A DNA stretch of 64,000 nucleotides from Anseranas semipalmata (lineage: Eukaryota > Chordata > Aves > Anseriformes > Anseranatidae). The notes beneath the pieces were generated by a model. It was not told where the DNA came from. It was given only the letters and a program-made list of their open reading frames with translations, and made no database searches. This document shows positions 13,063-24,100 of the stretch, one piece after another. The number at the start of each line of letters is the position of its first letter. The first letter of the stretch is position 1. Position numbers and translations under genes: made by a program. The stretch lies in assembly GCA_013399115.1 (NCBI GenBank), contig VXAA01006435.1, forward strand, positions 364,811 through 428,810, given 5' to 3'.

Positions 13063-14274
13063 GATAGACTTTGTCTAGTTACAACACCAGGAGCAAATAA
13101 AACTCCAGAAGAACTGATACCAGCAGAACATACGTTGTTTGGACAGATCACTGTCCTCTTACAATATCTGAAGCAGACAGAACCATCTGGTATAACAGAA
13201 AGTGGCAGAGGATATTAGAGACATTGAGGCCCCTGGGATCCTAGACTTACAATACAAACAAGATTCAAGGGAGGAGGTAATTGAAGTAACTAAAAGCAAA
13301 TGTTCAAAAATAGGTGAAATGAAAACACTTAAACATAGCAAGTCTCACCCTTGAAACACAAAAATGGAAAATGCAAGAATTAGGACTGGTCCATCTTTCA
13401 CTCTGAAACAGCTGTTTCATCTTCCCAAGCATGGTTTCAATCTGCTCTTTTTTTATTTTTTCCACTGTTACTGTTCTTCTGCTTTGCATTCAATTCATCT
13501 GCTTTCCCCCTCTGCCCTGCTTACCCAGGATGAGACCAGTGAAAAGCCAGACTTCTTGCTGTTAACTTTGTGCCCAGACATGGAGCAGCTGGGAACATCC
13601 CAGTCCTTCACTGTCAGGTTACTAAGGTCTCTGCAGTTGTTCGGCAGGGACAGACCTGTGCAAGACACCAGGCATGATGGAGGAAGTAGGATTTCTAGTG
13701 AAGATCTAACAGATGTCTGCAGCATCTTTGCTGATGGCATCTCTGTAGCTGGAGAAGTTGTAAGTAGGATCCATAAAACCCACTTTGCTATGAAAAGGCC
13801 CAAGGAAAACAGTGCAATACAGATAGAAGTGGGAAAGCTGTAGGGATGGTCTGGAGAGAAAGCAGGCAGGCTGTGCTATTGGAGGTGCGAGGGTTGGTGT
13901 AGGAGCTTTCTCTCCCCATCCTATTGCAGCTTATTCAGGGAGAGCTAACAGGGTCCTGGCTGAGTAATGTAAAAAAAGGGATGATAGAAACAGTGTTTTA
14001 CCTCTCAGCTGATGTTCTCGGTTGTTGGAAAGGTGCAGATCAAGTAATGGGGAGTTTCTTATAGACAGTTTCTTTCTGTGACTGTTGATGGATTTTGCCT
14101 GGAATTAAATTTTCTGTTTTTATGAAAGTCTTATGATTCCGATACATGTTTCAGGCTGAAGTGAGTCAGAAACCAGAGAGTTCCCAGAAAGTATTTATTC
14201 AGTCCTCTGAGTCAATCGGAACAACTTCTCCAGAGGGGACCAGCCCATCTCCCTGTGACTTCAGCAACTTCTGA
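13063..14274 (+). other. Unidentified exon-like blocks inside the broken FAAH copy
   Basis: I do not recognise this. Three blocks look coding. Block 1 starts at 13,063 after a T-rich acceptor ending TTTGCAG and reads DRLCLVTTPGANKTPEEL; its frame stops at about 13,218, and a second frame continues open to about 13,350. Block 2, 13,529-13,759, has 77 codons, phase 0 at both ends, acceptor TTACCCAG and donor GTAAGT, and reads DETSEKPDFLLLTL at its start. Block 3, 14,155-14,274, has acceptor ATGTTTCAG, is also phase 0, and gives a Ser/Pro-rich 39-residue tail ending in TGA. Blocks 2 and 3 join in frame. They bear no resemblance to any FAAH exon. They could be the 3' end of an unknown gene, a decayed gene inserted between FAAH copies, or chance. 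No domain is visible. Confidence 0.3.
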
Positions 14275-16010
14275 AATGTCTTTAAAGTTGTTTCAGAACG
14301 GCATAGTTAACATACTTCATTTCGTAAATTGTTTTGAAAAAGCTTATCAGAGCATTTGGATCTGAAAAACATGAACATGGGATACAATTCTTGGTGTTCA
14401 TTCTTTGTCGTTTTCATCAAAATGGAGTCAAAGCTGATCTGACTTTAAAAAAAGGTATTACCAATTTTGAGGGAAGACAGTTTACTTATAGAAAGATTGT
14501 AATGGAAACCAGCTTGCTTGAGAGCTGAAGGCGTTAGGTGAAGTGTGATGAGAAACTGCCTGTGCAGTTTTGCTTCTGCAAGCAGAGACAGTGCAGCTTT
14601 GCTGGGGACAGGAGTGGACTGCCTGGTTGGTCCAAGTGCCTTTTTCTGTGCTGGTCCAAAGTGAAGGAAATGCAGATGCCACAGTGAAATCCCAGATCAG
14701 CTGTCTCTTCTTGTGTAAGGGGTCTTGGCTTTCATTTTAACTCCACTGGTGAGTTTGATTAAACAGGGAAATTAGTTTGGATCCCATCTTAACCTCCAAG
14801 ATGGATTTATCTACACAGGAAGTTAATCTGGATTTGAGTAGAGTAGAGCACAGATCTGGAGCAGAATAGCCACTCTTCATTCATATGGGTATCAATGCTT
14901 TTCTGGAGTTGTCACACCCAGAAATACCATACCCACAGGCATTTTTAAGAAAAACTTCTTTGGGCAAAGTATTTAATTGGTGCAAATAAGCCAAACTCCA
15001 TCTGGGTCCACAGAAATATGAGAAGTGATAATGGTGCCATCTGCGCCACAGGTCAGATGAGTACTGAAGGGATGCTGATTCTTCTGTTTCTGTTTTGCCT
15101 CCATCCCATGACCCACTTAACTATACTTCCTCTTAGTTTCCCTGCATTGCCCAAGATCTGAAAGCCCCAAGTGGAGTCAGGTAAGCATTTTTATCCCTAT
15201 GCCCAGCAGCAGTATAGCAGCAAAAAGAGGAAACCGTGGAAAGGACAGCAAAGAAAAACAACTAGATGATTGTTTGAGAACCTGTCTCTTGTATGTCACC
15301 AACACTGAGATTGAGGCAGCGGGTCAGTGATGCAGTAAAAAAATTATAAATGTGTCTGGAGGCTGTGTGATGGGACTGGATCAACTCTGGCTCCTTTAAG
15401 CTGATGCAGCTGGGATCATATCTGAATTAGAACAGTGTTCAAAAATGAGACAGACAGATGCCCTTGGAAAGCCAGTATCTAGGATGTTCCCCAATTTGGC
15501 ATCATGACGGTATCTCAGCAGTGCTGAGGTGAGTCCTGGGATTTGGGTGTATATTCTTGGTCCAAGCCTGAGAGCCTAACAGAGGTACAATGAGAATGTA
15601 TGGTTCTGAAACTCCCGTTAAAGCATAAGGAAGGTGCTTAGCAATAAATGAAGCGCAAAATTGTCGTACTACCTGTGTCCCATATGAGCACAGTCACAAC
15701 TTTGATGTTGTGACCTTGGACTAGATTGAGTCATGTCATAAAAACATTGCAAAAACATTGCACTTGGCCTTGTTTGTTTCTCATCAGTGCATCATGGAGG
15801 AATGAACACTGATCTGTGAGTCAGGCAGCTGTCTCCTCTGCTAGAGATTTGACTTGAGACATTCCCTGCCTCGATTTCCCCATGGGGACAGTGGCCTCTC
15901 TCAGCAGACTTTTCTCCCAAGCACCCCTTGTTCCCCTTTGCCTAGTCATGGGTCCACACAAAGTCCCCCTCACCCAGCCCATCTGCCTCCATGTAGCTGC
16001 TCCCTTCCTT

Positions 16011-16440
16011 GTTAGGGATTTGTCCTCGTTTCGAATGGGATAGATTTAATTTCTTCCCAGTAGCTGGTACAGTGCTGCGTTTTGGTTTTAGGATGAGAAT
16101 AATGCTGATAACACACCGATGTTTAGATGTTGCAGAGCAGTGCTCACACAGAGCCAAGGCCTTTCCAGCTTCTCACACCGCCCTGCCAGCGAGAGGGCTG
16201 GGGGGACACCAGGAGCTGGGAGGGGACACAGCCAGGACAGCCGACCCAAACTGGCCACAGGGGTGTCCCATATCACATGGCATCATGTGGAACAATAAAA
16301 CTGGGGTGGTACTTCCCACCAACCCTGCCATTCTGGTACCTTCCAGAATGTCCAGTTCTGGTACACCCCAGATTGGGCTACTGTCCAGGCTGCAGGGTCC
16401 AAGATGTGATCAGGGAGTGCCTGTTCGTACTCACCCGTTA
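16011..16440 (+). mobile_element. 5' LTR of an ERVL-like provirus
   Basis: Matches the minus-strand LTR at 7,083-7,490. It carries an AATAAA hexamer at about 16,294 in the expected polyadenylation position. It precedes the pol remnant at 16,640-18,610 on the same strand. The right border is uncertain because 16,440-16,640 cannot be assigned by eye. Confidence 0.65.
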
Positions 16441-16639
16441 TGCCTGTTACCCATTGACAATGGAGGACTGATGTAACATTAGTTAATCTTGAACCATAGC
16501 TGAGCTGGGGAAACAGCTACTCCACCACAGAGATCAAAGGTTACAGCCCGCTGCAATCCCTGAAAAGCTCAAATAGGCTTTTCTCCAGCTGCTGTATTTA
16601 TAAGATGAAGTGATTGGCTCGTGGTCAAACTCAGATTCC

Positions 16640-17874
16640 ATACCATCTTCTGGAATTCTGGTGTGCAAGGAACGGTCACATGGAAGCCTACCGTGGCTCA
16701 TAAGCCTGAGCGAGACTTATGTCAAGTGCAGCAAAAGAGCGTACCTGCCACAGAGATGGAGGACATTAAACAGCTGCCCACCTTGCCCGGTCTCTCGGAG
16801 GAGCCTTCTGTTGTGGGGTTGCTGAGGTCAAAGAACAGTGGGTGCTGATCGCTACCACAATGGTGCACCAGCAGCAATATTGCACTGAGACTCCCTGATT
16901 CCCATCCATAAGTTGATTCGTCAACTGGAGAGCCAGGGAGTGATCAGCAGGACTCAGTCACCCTTTAATAGCCCCATATGGCCAGTGCAAAAGTCTAATG
17001 GAGAGTGGAGACGCACAGTGGACTATCGTGGCCTGAATGAAGTCTCACCACCACTGAATGCTGCCGTGCCGGACATGCTAGAACTTCAATACAAGCTGGA
17101 GTCAAAGGCAGCCAAGTGGTATGCCACAATCAATATCGCTAATGTGTTTTTCTTGATCCCTTTGGCAGCAGAGTGCAGGCCGCAGTTTGCTTTCACTTGG
17201 AGGGGTGCCCAGTATATCTGGAATTGGTGCCCCAGGGGTGGAAACACAGCCCTACCATTTGCCATGGACTGATCCAGACTGCACTGGAATAGGGGGAAGC
17301 TCCTGAACACCTGCAGTACATTGATGACACCATCGTGTGGGGCAACACAGCCGAAGTTTTTGAGAAAGGGAAGAAAATAGTCCAAATCCTTCTGAAAGCT
17401 GGTTTTGCCATAAAACAAAGTAAGGTCAAGGGACCTGCACAGGAGATCCAGTTTTTAGGAATAAAATGGCAAGATGGACATCATCAGATCTCAATGGATG
17501 TGATCAACAACAAAAAAGCTATGTCTCCACCAACTAGCAAAAAGGAAGCACAAGCTTTCTTAGGCGTTGTGGGTTTTTGGAGAATGCACATTCCAAATTG
17601 TAAGCCCACTGTATCAAGTGACACAGGAGAAGAACAATTTCAAATGGGGCCCTGAGCAACGACAAGCCTTTGAACAAATTAAACAGGAGATAGTTCATGC
17701 TGTAGCCTCTGGACCAGTCCAGGCAGGACAAGATATCAAAAATGTGCTCTATACTGCATCTGGGGAGAATGGCCCCACCTGGAGCCTCTGGCAGAAAGCA
17801 CCAAGGGAGACTTGAGGTTGACCGCTGGGGTTTTGGAGTCGGGGATACAGAGGATCCAAGGCCTGCTACACTCC

Positions 17875-17911
<37 letters not shown>

Positions 17912-18610
17912 GNAGAGAGAGAGAGATTGGCAGCATATGAAAGGCTTTGAGCTGCTTTGGAAGTGGTTGGTACTGCAGCACAGCTCCTCTTGGCACCCTG
18001 ACTGCCAGTGCTGGGCTGGATGCTCAAAGGAAGGGTCCCCTCTACACATCATGCAGCTGATGCTACGTGGAGTAAGTGGGTCGCACTGATCACACAATGG
18101 GTTCAAATAGGAAACCCCACTCACCCAGGAATCTTGGAAGTGAGCATGGACTGGCCAGAAGGTGCAGGTGTCAAAATATCGCCAGAGGAGGAGGTGACGC
18201 ATACTGAAGAGGCCCCATAGTATAATAAACTACCAGAAAATGAGAAGCAATATGCCCTGTTCACTGATGGGTCCTGTCGTATTGTGGGAAAGCATCGGAG
18301 GTGGAAAGCTGCTGTGTGGAGTCCTATATGACAAGCTGCAGGAACTGCTGAAGGAGAAGGTGAATGGAGCCAGTTTGCAGAAGCAAAGGCCATCCAGCTG
18401 GCTTTAGATAGTGCTGAATGGGAAAAGTGGCCAGTGCTCTACCTCTGTACTGACTCATGGATGGTGGCAAATGCCCTGTGGGGGGGTTACAATGGAAGCA
18501 GAGCAACTGGCAGCGCAGGGGCAAACCCACCTGGGCTGCCGCGTTGTGGCAAGGTACTGGGGGCAGCAGGGGAGAAGTGAGCGATCAGCTGTGAGGTGCT
18601 TAGCTGCCTG
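16640..18610 (+). mobile_element. Decayed ERVL-type pol (reverse transcriptase and RNase H)
   Basis: Remnant of an old endogenous retrovirus, described only. The reverse transcriptase N-terminal half is open at 16,913-17,272. The YIDD active-site motif lies at 17,317-17,328 in a different frame, followed by an open stretch at 17,335-17,655 with the typical connection-domain order; a further shift leads to 17,567-17,815. RNase H with its FTDGS motif starts at about 18,240 and has an in-frame stop at about 18,330. Frameshifts, stops and the inserted GA repeat make it non-coding. I see no gag, integrase, envelope or 3' LTR before the FAAH exon-15 relic at 18,775, so the provirus is internally deleted and truncated. 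Confidence 0.85.
17877..17932. repeat. (GA)n microsatellite with one undetermined base
   Basis: GA dinucleotide run inside the ERVL pol remnant, interrupted by ATTGG units and one N at 17,913. The N probably marks a length uncertainty in the assembly. Confidence 0.9.
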
Positions 18611-18885
18611 CCGGCTTAAATGACAACAGGACCCTAATGTCATATGGCTTTTGGAGTGCCTCAGCAGCCCAAAGGTCTACTCGGAAGGTGCAAAACAGGC
18701 TTGGATTTTGAAACCATCCCATCCCTCAGGGTGGATTCAAGCCTTACTCTTCACTGCCTGTGTCCCCATTGCAGTCTGTGGCAGCAGCTGTGGGCCTGCC
18801 CGTGGCCATGCAGCTTGTGGCCTTGCTGTGGCCAGAGGAGCTGTGCCTCTGGTTCATGAAGGAGGTGGAAACGCTAGTCCATTGA

Positions 18886-20039
18886 TAATGAAAGGGGCTT
18901 CCTCAGCAGCATCCGGCCACCTGGAAGCACAGCTGCGCTTGCTAATGAAACCGCCCTTTGAAACACTGAGTTGGTTTGGACACAGCTGGCTTTGTCTCTG
19001 TTAAACATTTGCAGAATGTCTAAAGGGCAGGATCAGAGCACGGGACCCAGTGCACAAGCGGATGTGGGAAGCCAGTGCCCTGATGCCTCCCAGCATGGGG
19101 AAAAAACTCCCACATCCGCTCAGCCCATCACAGGGGTTGTGTTGCTGTCACATGCGCAAAGAGCTCACCTCTGCCTCAGGAAGCCTTTGCATGGATCCCA
19201 AGAGGCTGGGAGAGGGTTTGGTATTGCCGCGTGCTGACCCTGTTCACATGCACCTTCCCGAGGCACCTGCTGTAGCAAGCACCATGCAGCAGGAGCGGGA
19301 GCTGGGTGGGCTGCAGACATGTCCCGATGTTGCTGCTCTCAGAAAACTAGCAGTGCCTTAGCTGAGGAGGCATCCTCTGAGCAACGATACCAATAAAAGG
19401 AAGCACAGCAGGCGGCCAGCTTAATTTGTTACCACCTAGCTAATTGCCGTCAACTCCAAACTATTTCTTAGAGGAAGACAAAGTCAATTTTGTCCACAGT
19501 CCCTCATAAATTTCCCAGGTAAAAACAAAGAGAAGAACATGCCCTACTGACACCAATTTTAGGAGGAAACAAAGGTGAATTTGTCTAACAGCTAATAATG
19601 GACATGACAGTGGATGACAACTCAAGCATTAGAGGACTGTCTAGCCCTCATGGGAGAAGACTTCACCTTCCTTACCATATCCAGTTCCACACTCTGTTGG
19701 ATCAGGATCAGATTCTGGGCTTCTGGCAATCAAGTGTAACCTTGTAAAGTCTTGTAATGCACAATCCAGCTCCCCAGCAGCCACCTAACAATCTTTTCCA
19801 AGTAGAGACCCATAGGAGGACCCATGATCCAAAAGTGGGTAACCATACCAGACCATGGCATTTGTTTCGGGGCTGATGTTGGTTGGGCTCTTGCCCTCTG
19901 CTCATGGTTCTTGTGTGCTTGTCGTGAGAGGTGTCTGTGCTGGAAGGACCTCAGCCACTGGCCATCTCGATGTCTGTTGGGAATAGTTTGCTTCTGGGCT
20001 GCAGCACTGTGTGAGTTGGCACAGGCAGGCAGCAGGAAC
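18886..20039. other. Spacer downstream of the broken FAAH copy
   Basis: No gene recognised. An AATAAA at 19,392-19,397 could have been the polyadenylation signal of the dead copy. The stretch 19,730-20,040 reads open on the minus strand directly downstream of the possible LTR at 20,040-20,560, but no viral or cellular domain can be named. Confidence 0.45.
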
Positions 20040-20560
20040 AACCACAGACCCATGGCTAAAATGCAAAGAGTACATTTATTCTCATTACCTCGCCAGCCGG
20101 GGGATCTGCGAAGCAACACGTGGGCAGAGGCACACAAGCGGGACGCAGGCACCGCTAAGCTCGGTCCATGCTAGCAGCTCACCGGCCTGCTGTTTGCACC
20201 TGTTTATCAAGGGTTTGCGCAGGCGCAGCTTTTACCACCGTGCTGTGATCCTCGCTGTGCTTCTTTGATCTTCTCTGTACCAAAGACGAGAGCTCAAGCA
20301 CGTCCGATGGGCACCTCCGAGCCTACCAAACACTTATGTTATCTCTACACAGATGCGCTGCTTGCCAAACGCGCAGAGCATAAACAGCAGCGGGTACAAT
20401 TTATGAGCTTTTCTACATTACTACTCCCCAGACTTTGTGCATTCCCAGCTGCAAGGTCACTTGAGCATATTTACAATCCTCCTTGCCAGTCTTCCGTTCT
20501 GATCCCATCCTCCCCAACAACCTTCTGCTTTTAACCCATTCCTCCCAACAAACGCTGTGG
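20040..20560 (-). mobile_element. Possible retroviral LTR, minus strand
   Basis: Read on the minus strand, this shows a GATAAA TATA-like element, a GC-rich stretch and then AATAAATGTACTC at about 20,075, an LTR-like order of promoter and polyadenylation signal. I see neither clear TG..CA ends nor a primer-binding site, and there is no second copy in the window. It could equally be unique sequence. Confidence 0.35.
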
Positions 20561-20938
20561 GATTTTCCACTTCTAAAGCCATACCCGCATGCTCTGTCAT
20601 GGGGCGGACCCACCTCTCCTGGTGCATGCAGACATTGTGGCAGTGCTGAGCCCTATCTCACAGGCCTCCTGAAGCAGCCTTTGGCTGCCATGGGAGCAGC
20701 ATGGGCTAAGGGGTTTGGTGGATGAGTGGGTACCCCACAGCTATGCATCCTCTCATCATACCATCCTCATCCCTGTGCAGGGAAATCTTGTGATTTCAAG
20801 CTGTTTTTTCCCCTTCTTCCATTGTCCTCTAAGGCTGTGCAGGAAACAGGAATGAAGCTATTTCCTTGCTTCTTTTGTCCAGCTGATCCCACAGCACTTC
20901 CTCCCCAGCAGAGAACTTCCCACAGTCCAGACAGCCCA

Positions 20939-20944
20939 TATAAA
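20939..20944 (+). promoter_or_regulatory. TATA-box candidate of FAAH copy B
   Basis: TATAAA within CCCATATAAACCC, 240 bases before the copy B start codon. No intervening splice acceptor is required, so a 5' UTR of about 210 bases would result. Position and context are plausible; there is no transcript evidence. Confidence 0.4.
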
Positions 20945-21183
20945 CCCAGTATAGCCCAGAGTTCACTGGCAGTGCAAACTTAACCTTTTGCACTTCTCAG
21001 TCAATCATTCTCCACTGCATGCCCCACTGAAGGGGCACTGAAGCTTTGGACTTATGATCTACTTGCTGAGCTGAGACAGTGGTGCTGGAAGGAGGGACAG
21101 ATCTCGGGAGACAGGGAAGCTCTCCTGCCCCTGCCTTTCTTTTCTTTCTCACTCCATCCTCAGAGATCAGAGCACCCCGCAAA

Positions 21184-24100
21184 ATGATCCAGCAACAGCT
21201 GAGACAGCTCCTACCAGAGACAGAAGTGGCTCCTTCTGCTGCCCTCGCCCTTCTCTGCGGCTCTGCGGTGGCTGTGGTTGTCTGGAAGTGGCTGGGTGAA
21301 AGGCAGATCCAGAAGAAAATGGAAGAGGCTCAGAGGACCCGGGATGAAGGTGTGAAGAAAATGGCAAAGGCTGTCCAGCAGTTCAGGGAGCAGGTAACCC
21401 ATGCTTGTGGGTAGTCTGAGTCCCACTGGGGTGTCTTCTGATGTTGTTCTTCAACTCCTCCTTCTAGCTTTTATAACAAGGGACCCAGGGGAGATGTGCC
21501 AGCAGCCTTCAACAAGGGGAAAGGCTGCCTTGGAAGGATGAGAGATCACTGCTCTTCCCAAGCTGTATGAGATGTGGTGGGAGCCTACAGCCAGGGACAT
21601 GTGAATTACACACTGGAAGAGGTTTTGGATGATAAAGGTGATGAAGCACTGGACCTTAAACGGTCCAGATCTTCTAGATCTCTAGGGATCTAGAAATATC
21701 TCTCGCCTCTATGGGTAGAAGTAAAAAAGCTTTTTCTCTTCCTAACTCTAAGTTTATACATCTATCCACACCCCTCTATCTTTGGCTCTAAAACCTGGCT
21801 TCTGGATTGCTCTTGGAGGGTCTTCAAAAGAAGTTTCACCAGGATTCCCAGCAAGTGAGGCCTCTCAGCCCATCAAGTTGCCCAGAAGATGCTTGGCCTG
21901 ACTTAACACTAATGAAACACAGGGCACTCAGCGTCTCCTGTAAGCAACCAGGACATGATATGGGGATGAATGAGGCAGGCACCCAACCAGCATGGATGTG
22001 GCCTCAAATTCCTGCAATAATACTGCAGCACTGACTTCTAACCCCCTTTCCTCCCTGCTCCATTTGCTTCTTCATATTTGCTGGTTCAAACAGCTCATGG
22101 TTACACAGGTAATATACCTGGAGATAAAGCAAACCAGCTACAAGTGATATCTATCTTTACAATCTTTTTTTTCTTAAACATATATAAATATATATTTATG
22201 ATGTCACTGAGAACTGCCAGTTGTCTTTACCTAAGTAGAGTTTACCCACCTGTGAGTCTTTACTGACTTCTTCACAGTTTGCTTGGCCTGAGCTATTAGA
22301 TGTTTCTTACTATACCAGGTTGATACGAGGGCTGTCAGCATAGTGCCTGTACCCATACTAAGGGGTGAAGGGCCAGCCTGAGACTCATGTGCAAGGACTT
22401 CAGTACCTTTAAGCCATGAGTTGGACTTGATGATCCTTGTGGGTCCCTTCCAACTCAGGATATTCAATGATTCCTTCTGGCCAGGTTGGTTTGCTCGGTT
22501 GAGATTACCTCTCAGTCAATAGGTAAGTCCCACGGTGTGGGAAGGAAGGCTCAGGTGTGAGTCATTACCTTGTCCCTTGCTGCAGCAGATGCACGAAGCA
22601 CTCCTACACATTCAGAGACAGATGGATTCCTGTGTTTGCATCTTGTTTGTGATGTCCATGGGGCCTACAAAACAGCTCAAACCCAGGCTGAAGCACTCAG
22701 CAGTTCAGAGTCTGAACCTCTACATGCATGGCCTGCCTTTCTGGCAAGCTCTGTTGATAATGTTGGCTAAATACAAGGGACTTATCTCCTCTGAGCCATG
22801 GCACAGGCCTGTACCATGGGTACTTGAAGATGCTGTCCTGCCATCCTCTTCATATTCCTGTTGCAGGTCCCCAGTGTCCAGACAGATGCCATCCTGTCCC
22901 TGCCCCTGCTGGAACTTGCTGGGAGACTGCAGGATGAGTCCCTGTCCCCCAAGACTGTCCTGTACACCTACATAGAGAAGGTGAGTGCCTGTTTGCAGCA
23001 TGAAGGGCAAATTGCTTATGTTCTCCATTCTGTGAAGCATGGGCTGGTGACTGAGAGGACTTGTTGGAGCTGCTGATTATGGCAAGTCTTTAATATAGCA
23101 GATATCAAAGGAAAGATATGAAAGGACAGGGATATCTGTGTCTCCTGGGTTATAGCCATAACCAGATAGCCCTCTGAGATGGTTTGAGCTAGGATGCTGT
23201 GGGGAGGGGTTACCATTCAAGCCAAGCCACTGCCCCTTGCTTTGAGGATCCAGATAGCTACTGAATACAGCTGTATCATTACATTGTTCTTAACTAACAC
23301 CTCTTCCTCCATGTGTCGCAAAGGCCCTGGAAGTGACCCAGCAGACAAACTGCGTGCGACATTTTATCCCGGAGTGTGAGGAGCAGCTCCAGGAAATACA
23401 AGGGCAGAGGGAGAAAGGGCTTCTCTATGGCATCCCTGTCAGCATCAAGGATCACATCGGCCACAAGGTGCTTCCCTTTGTACCTGTGAAGCATCCCATC
23501 ATGAGCTAGGCTGAGTGGTGAAGGGGGGACACACAGAGAATGGGAAAGGGACCCAATCCCTCCCTTGCTTATGCCACAGGAAGCTTGGCTGGGCCCGAGC
23601 CTGTGGCCCCCCCATCTCATTGCAGCTGCAGCCCAGGCGGTTAGGAGCTGCTGACCCCTCCATGTGAGGTGTGTGGGTCTGGTGGGTGCTTTTGCTTTGA
23701 ACAGAGTTAGGCCAGCCAGAGTCATTTAAAGAGCAGATTTTCAGTGACCCCACTCATGCTGGTGGGAGCAGGCTAGGCAGTGATCACACAAGCAGTTCTG
23801 CTGCCAGAAGATAAATCCTGAGTGAGGGACCCCAACTGCATCAGCACGTCTGTTGCAGGGCCTCCATCAGTGAAAAACCAAATGATTTCTCCTCTGATAC
23901 ATGAGTGAGCACAAGCTGGGCTACATGGCCTGTTGAGCTATAAGTTGGACTTATGCTTCAGGGTTTGCATTATCATTGATAAGAACAGGGCTCAGCAGCT
24001 TCTAGAAATTAATTGGCAGCAGGAGCCATTAACCTTGAATCCCTGCAGCACTGTAGCCTGGCCGCTGAGCCCCTTAGCAATGAGCCTGCACTCAGAACAG

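Larger units (their letters stand above)
12270..18885 (+). pseudogene. Broken FAAH copy (exon 1, 11 and 15 relics)
   Basis: Exon-1 relic 12,270-12,468: it starts like copy B after the initiator (IQQ-LKQ-LPE), but the bases where ATG should be read ACA. The reading frame shifts near 12,350, after which KW..RQVQKKMED and AIQEFKEQ align with copy B exon 1 up to an intact GT donor. Exon-11 relic 15,137-15,180: 44 nt with AG/GT borders, reading FPCIAQDLKAPSGVR against [15 protein letters not shown] in copy B. Last-exon relic 18,775-18,885: open, with VGLPVAMQLVALLWPEELCL and a stop TGA. I found no trace of exons 2-10, including both catalytic serines and the lysine. Exons 13-14 are absent where an ERVL provirus sits (16,011-18,620). 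It cannot encode an amidase. A frame error in the assembly could explain the shift but not the missing exons. Confidence 0.85.

Noticed and set aside
15300..15345. Possible exon-12 relic of the broken FAAH copy (GTCAGTGATG near 15,321)
   Set aside because: Only about ten bases resemble copy B exon 12, with no donor site; not distinguishable from chance.
16009..16476. 155-codon plus-strand open frame
   Set aside because: It lies within the LTR and has a related frame in the inverted LTR at 7,245-7,487; it is repeat sequence, not a gene.
21079..21183. In-frame extension upstream of the FAAH copy B start
   Set aside because: The extension opens with GTG, not ATG. The first in-frame ATG is at 21,184 with A at -3, and the protein then aligns with the known FAAH N-terminus.
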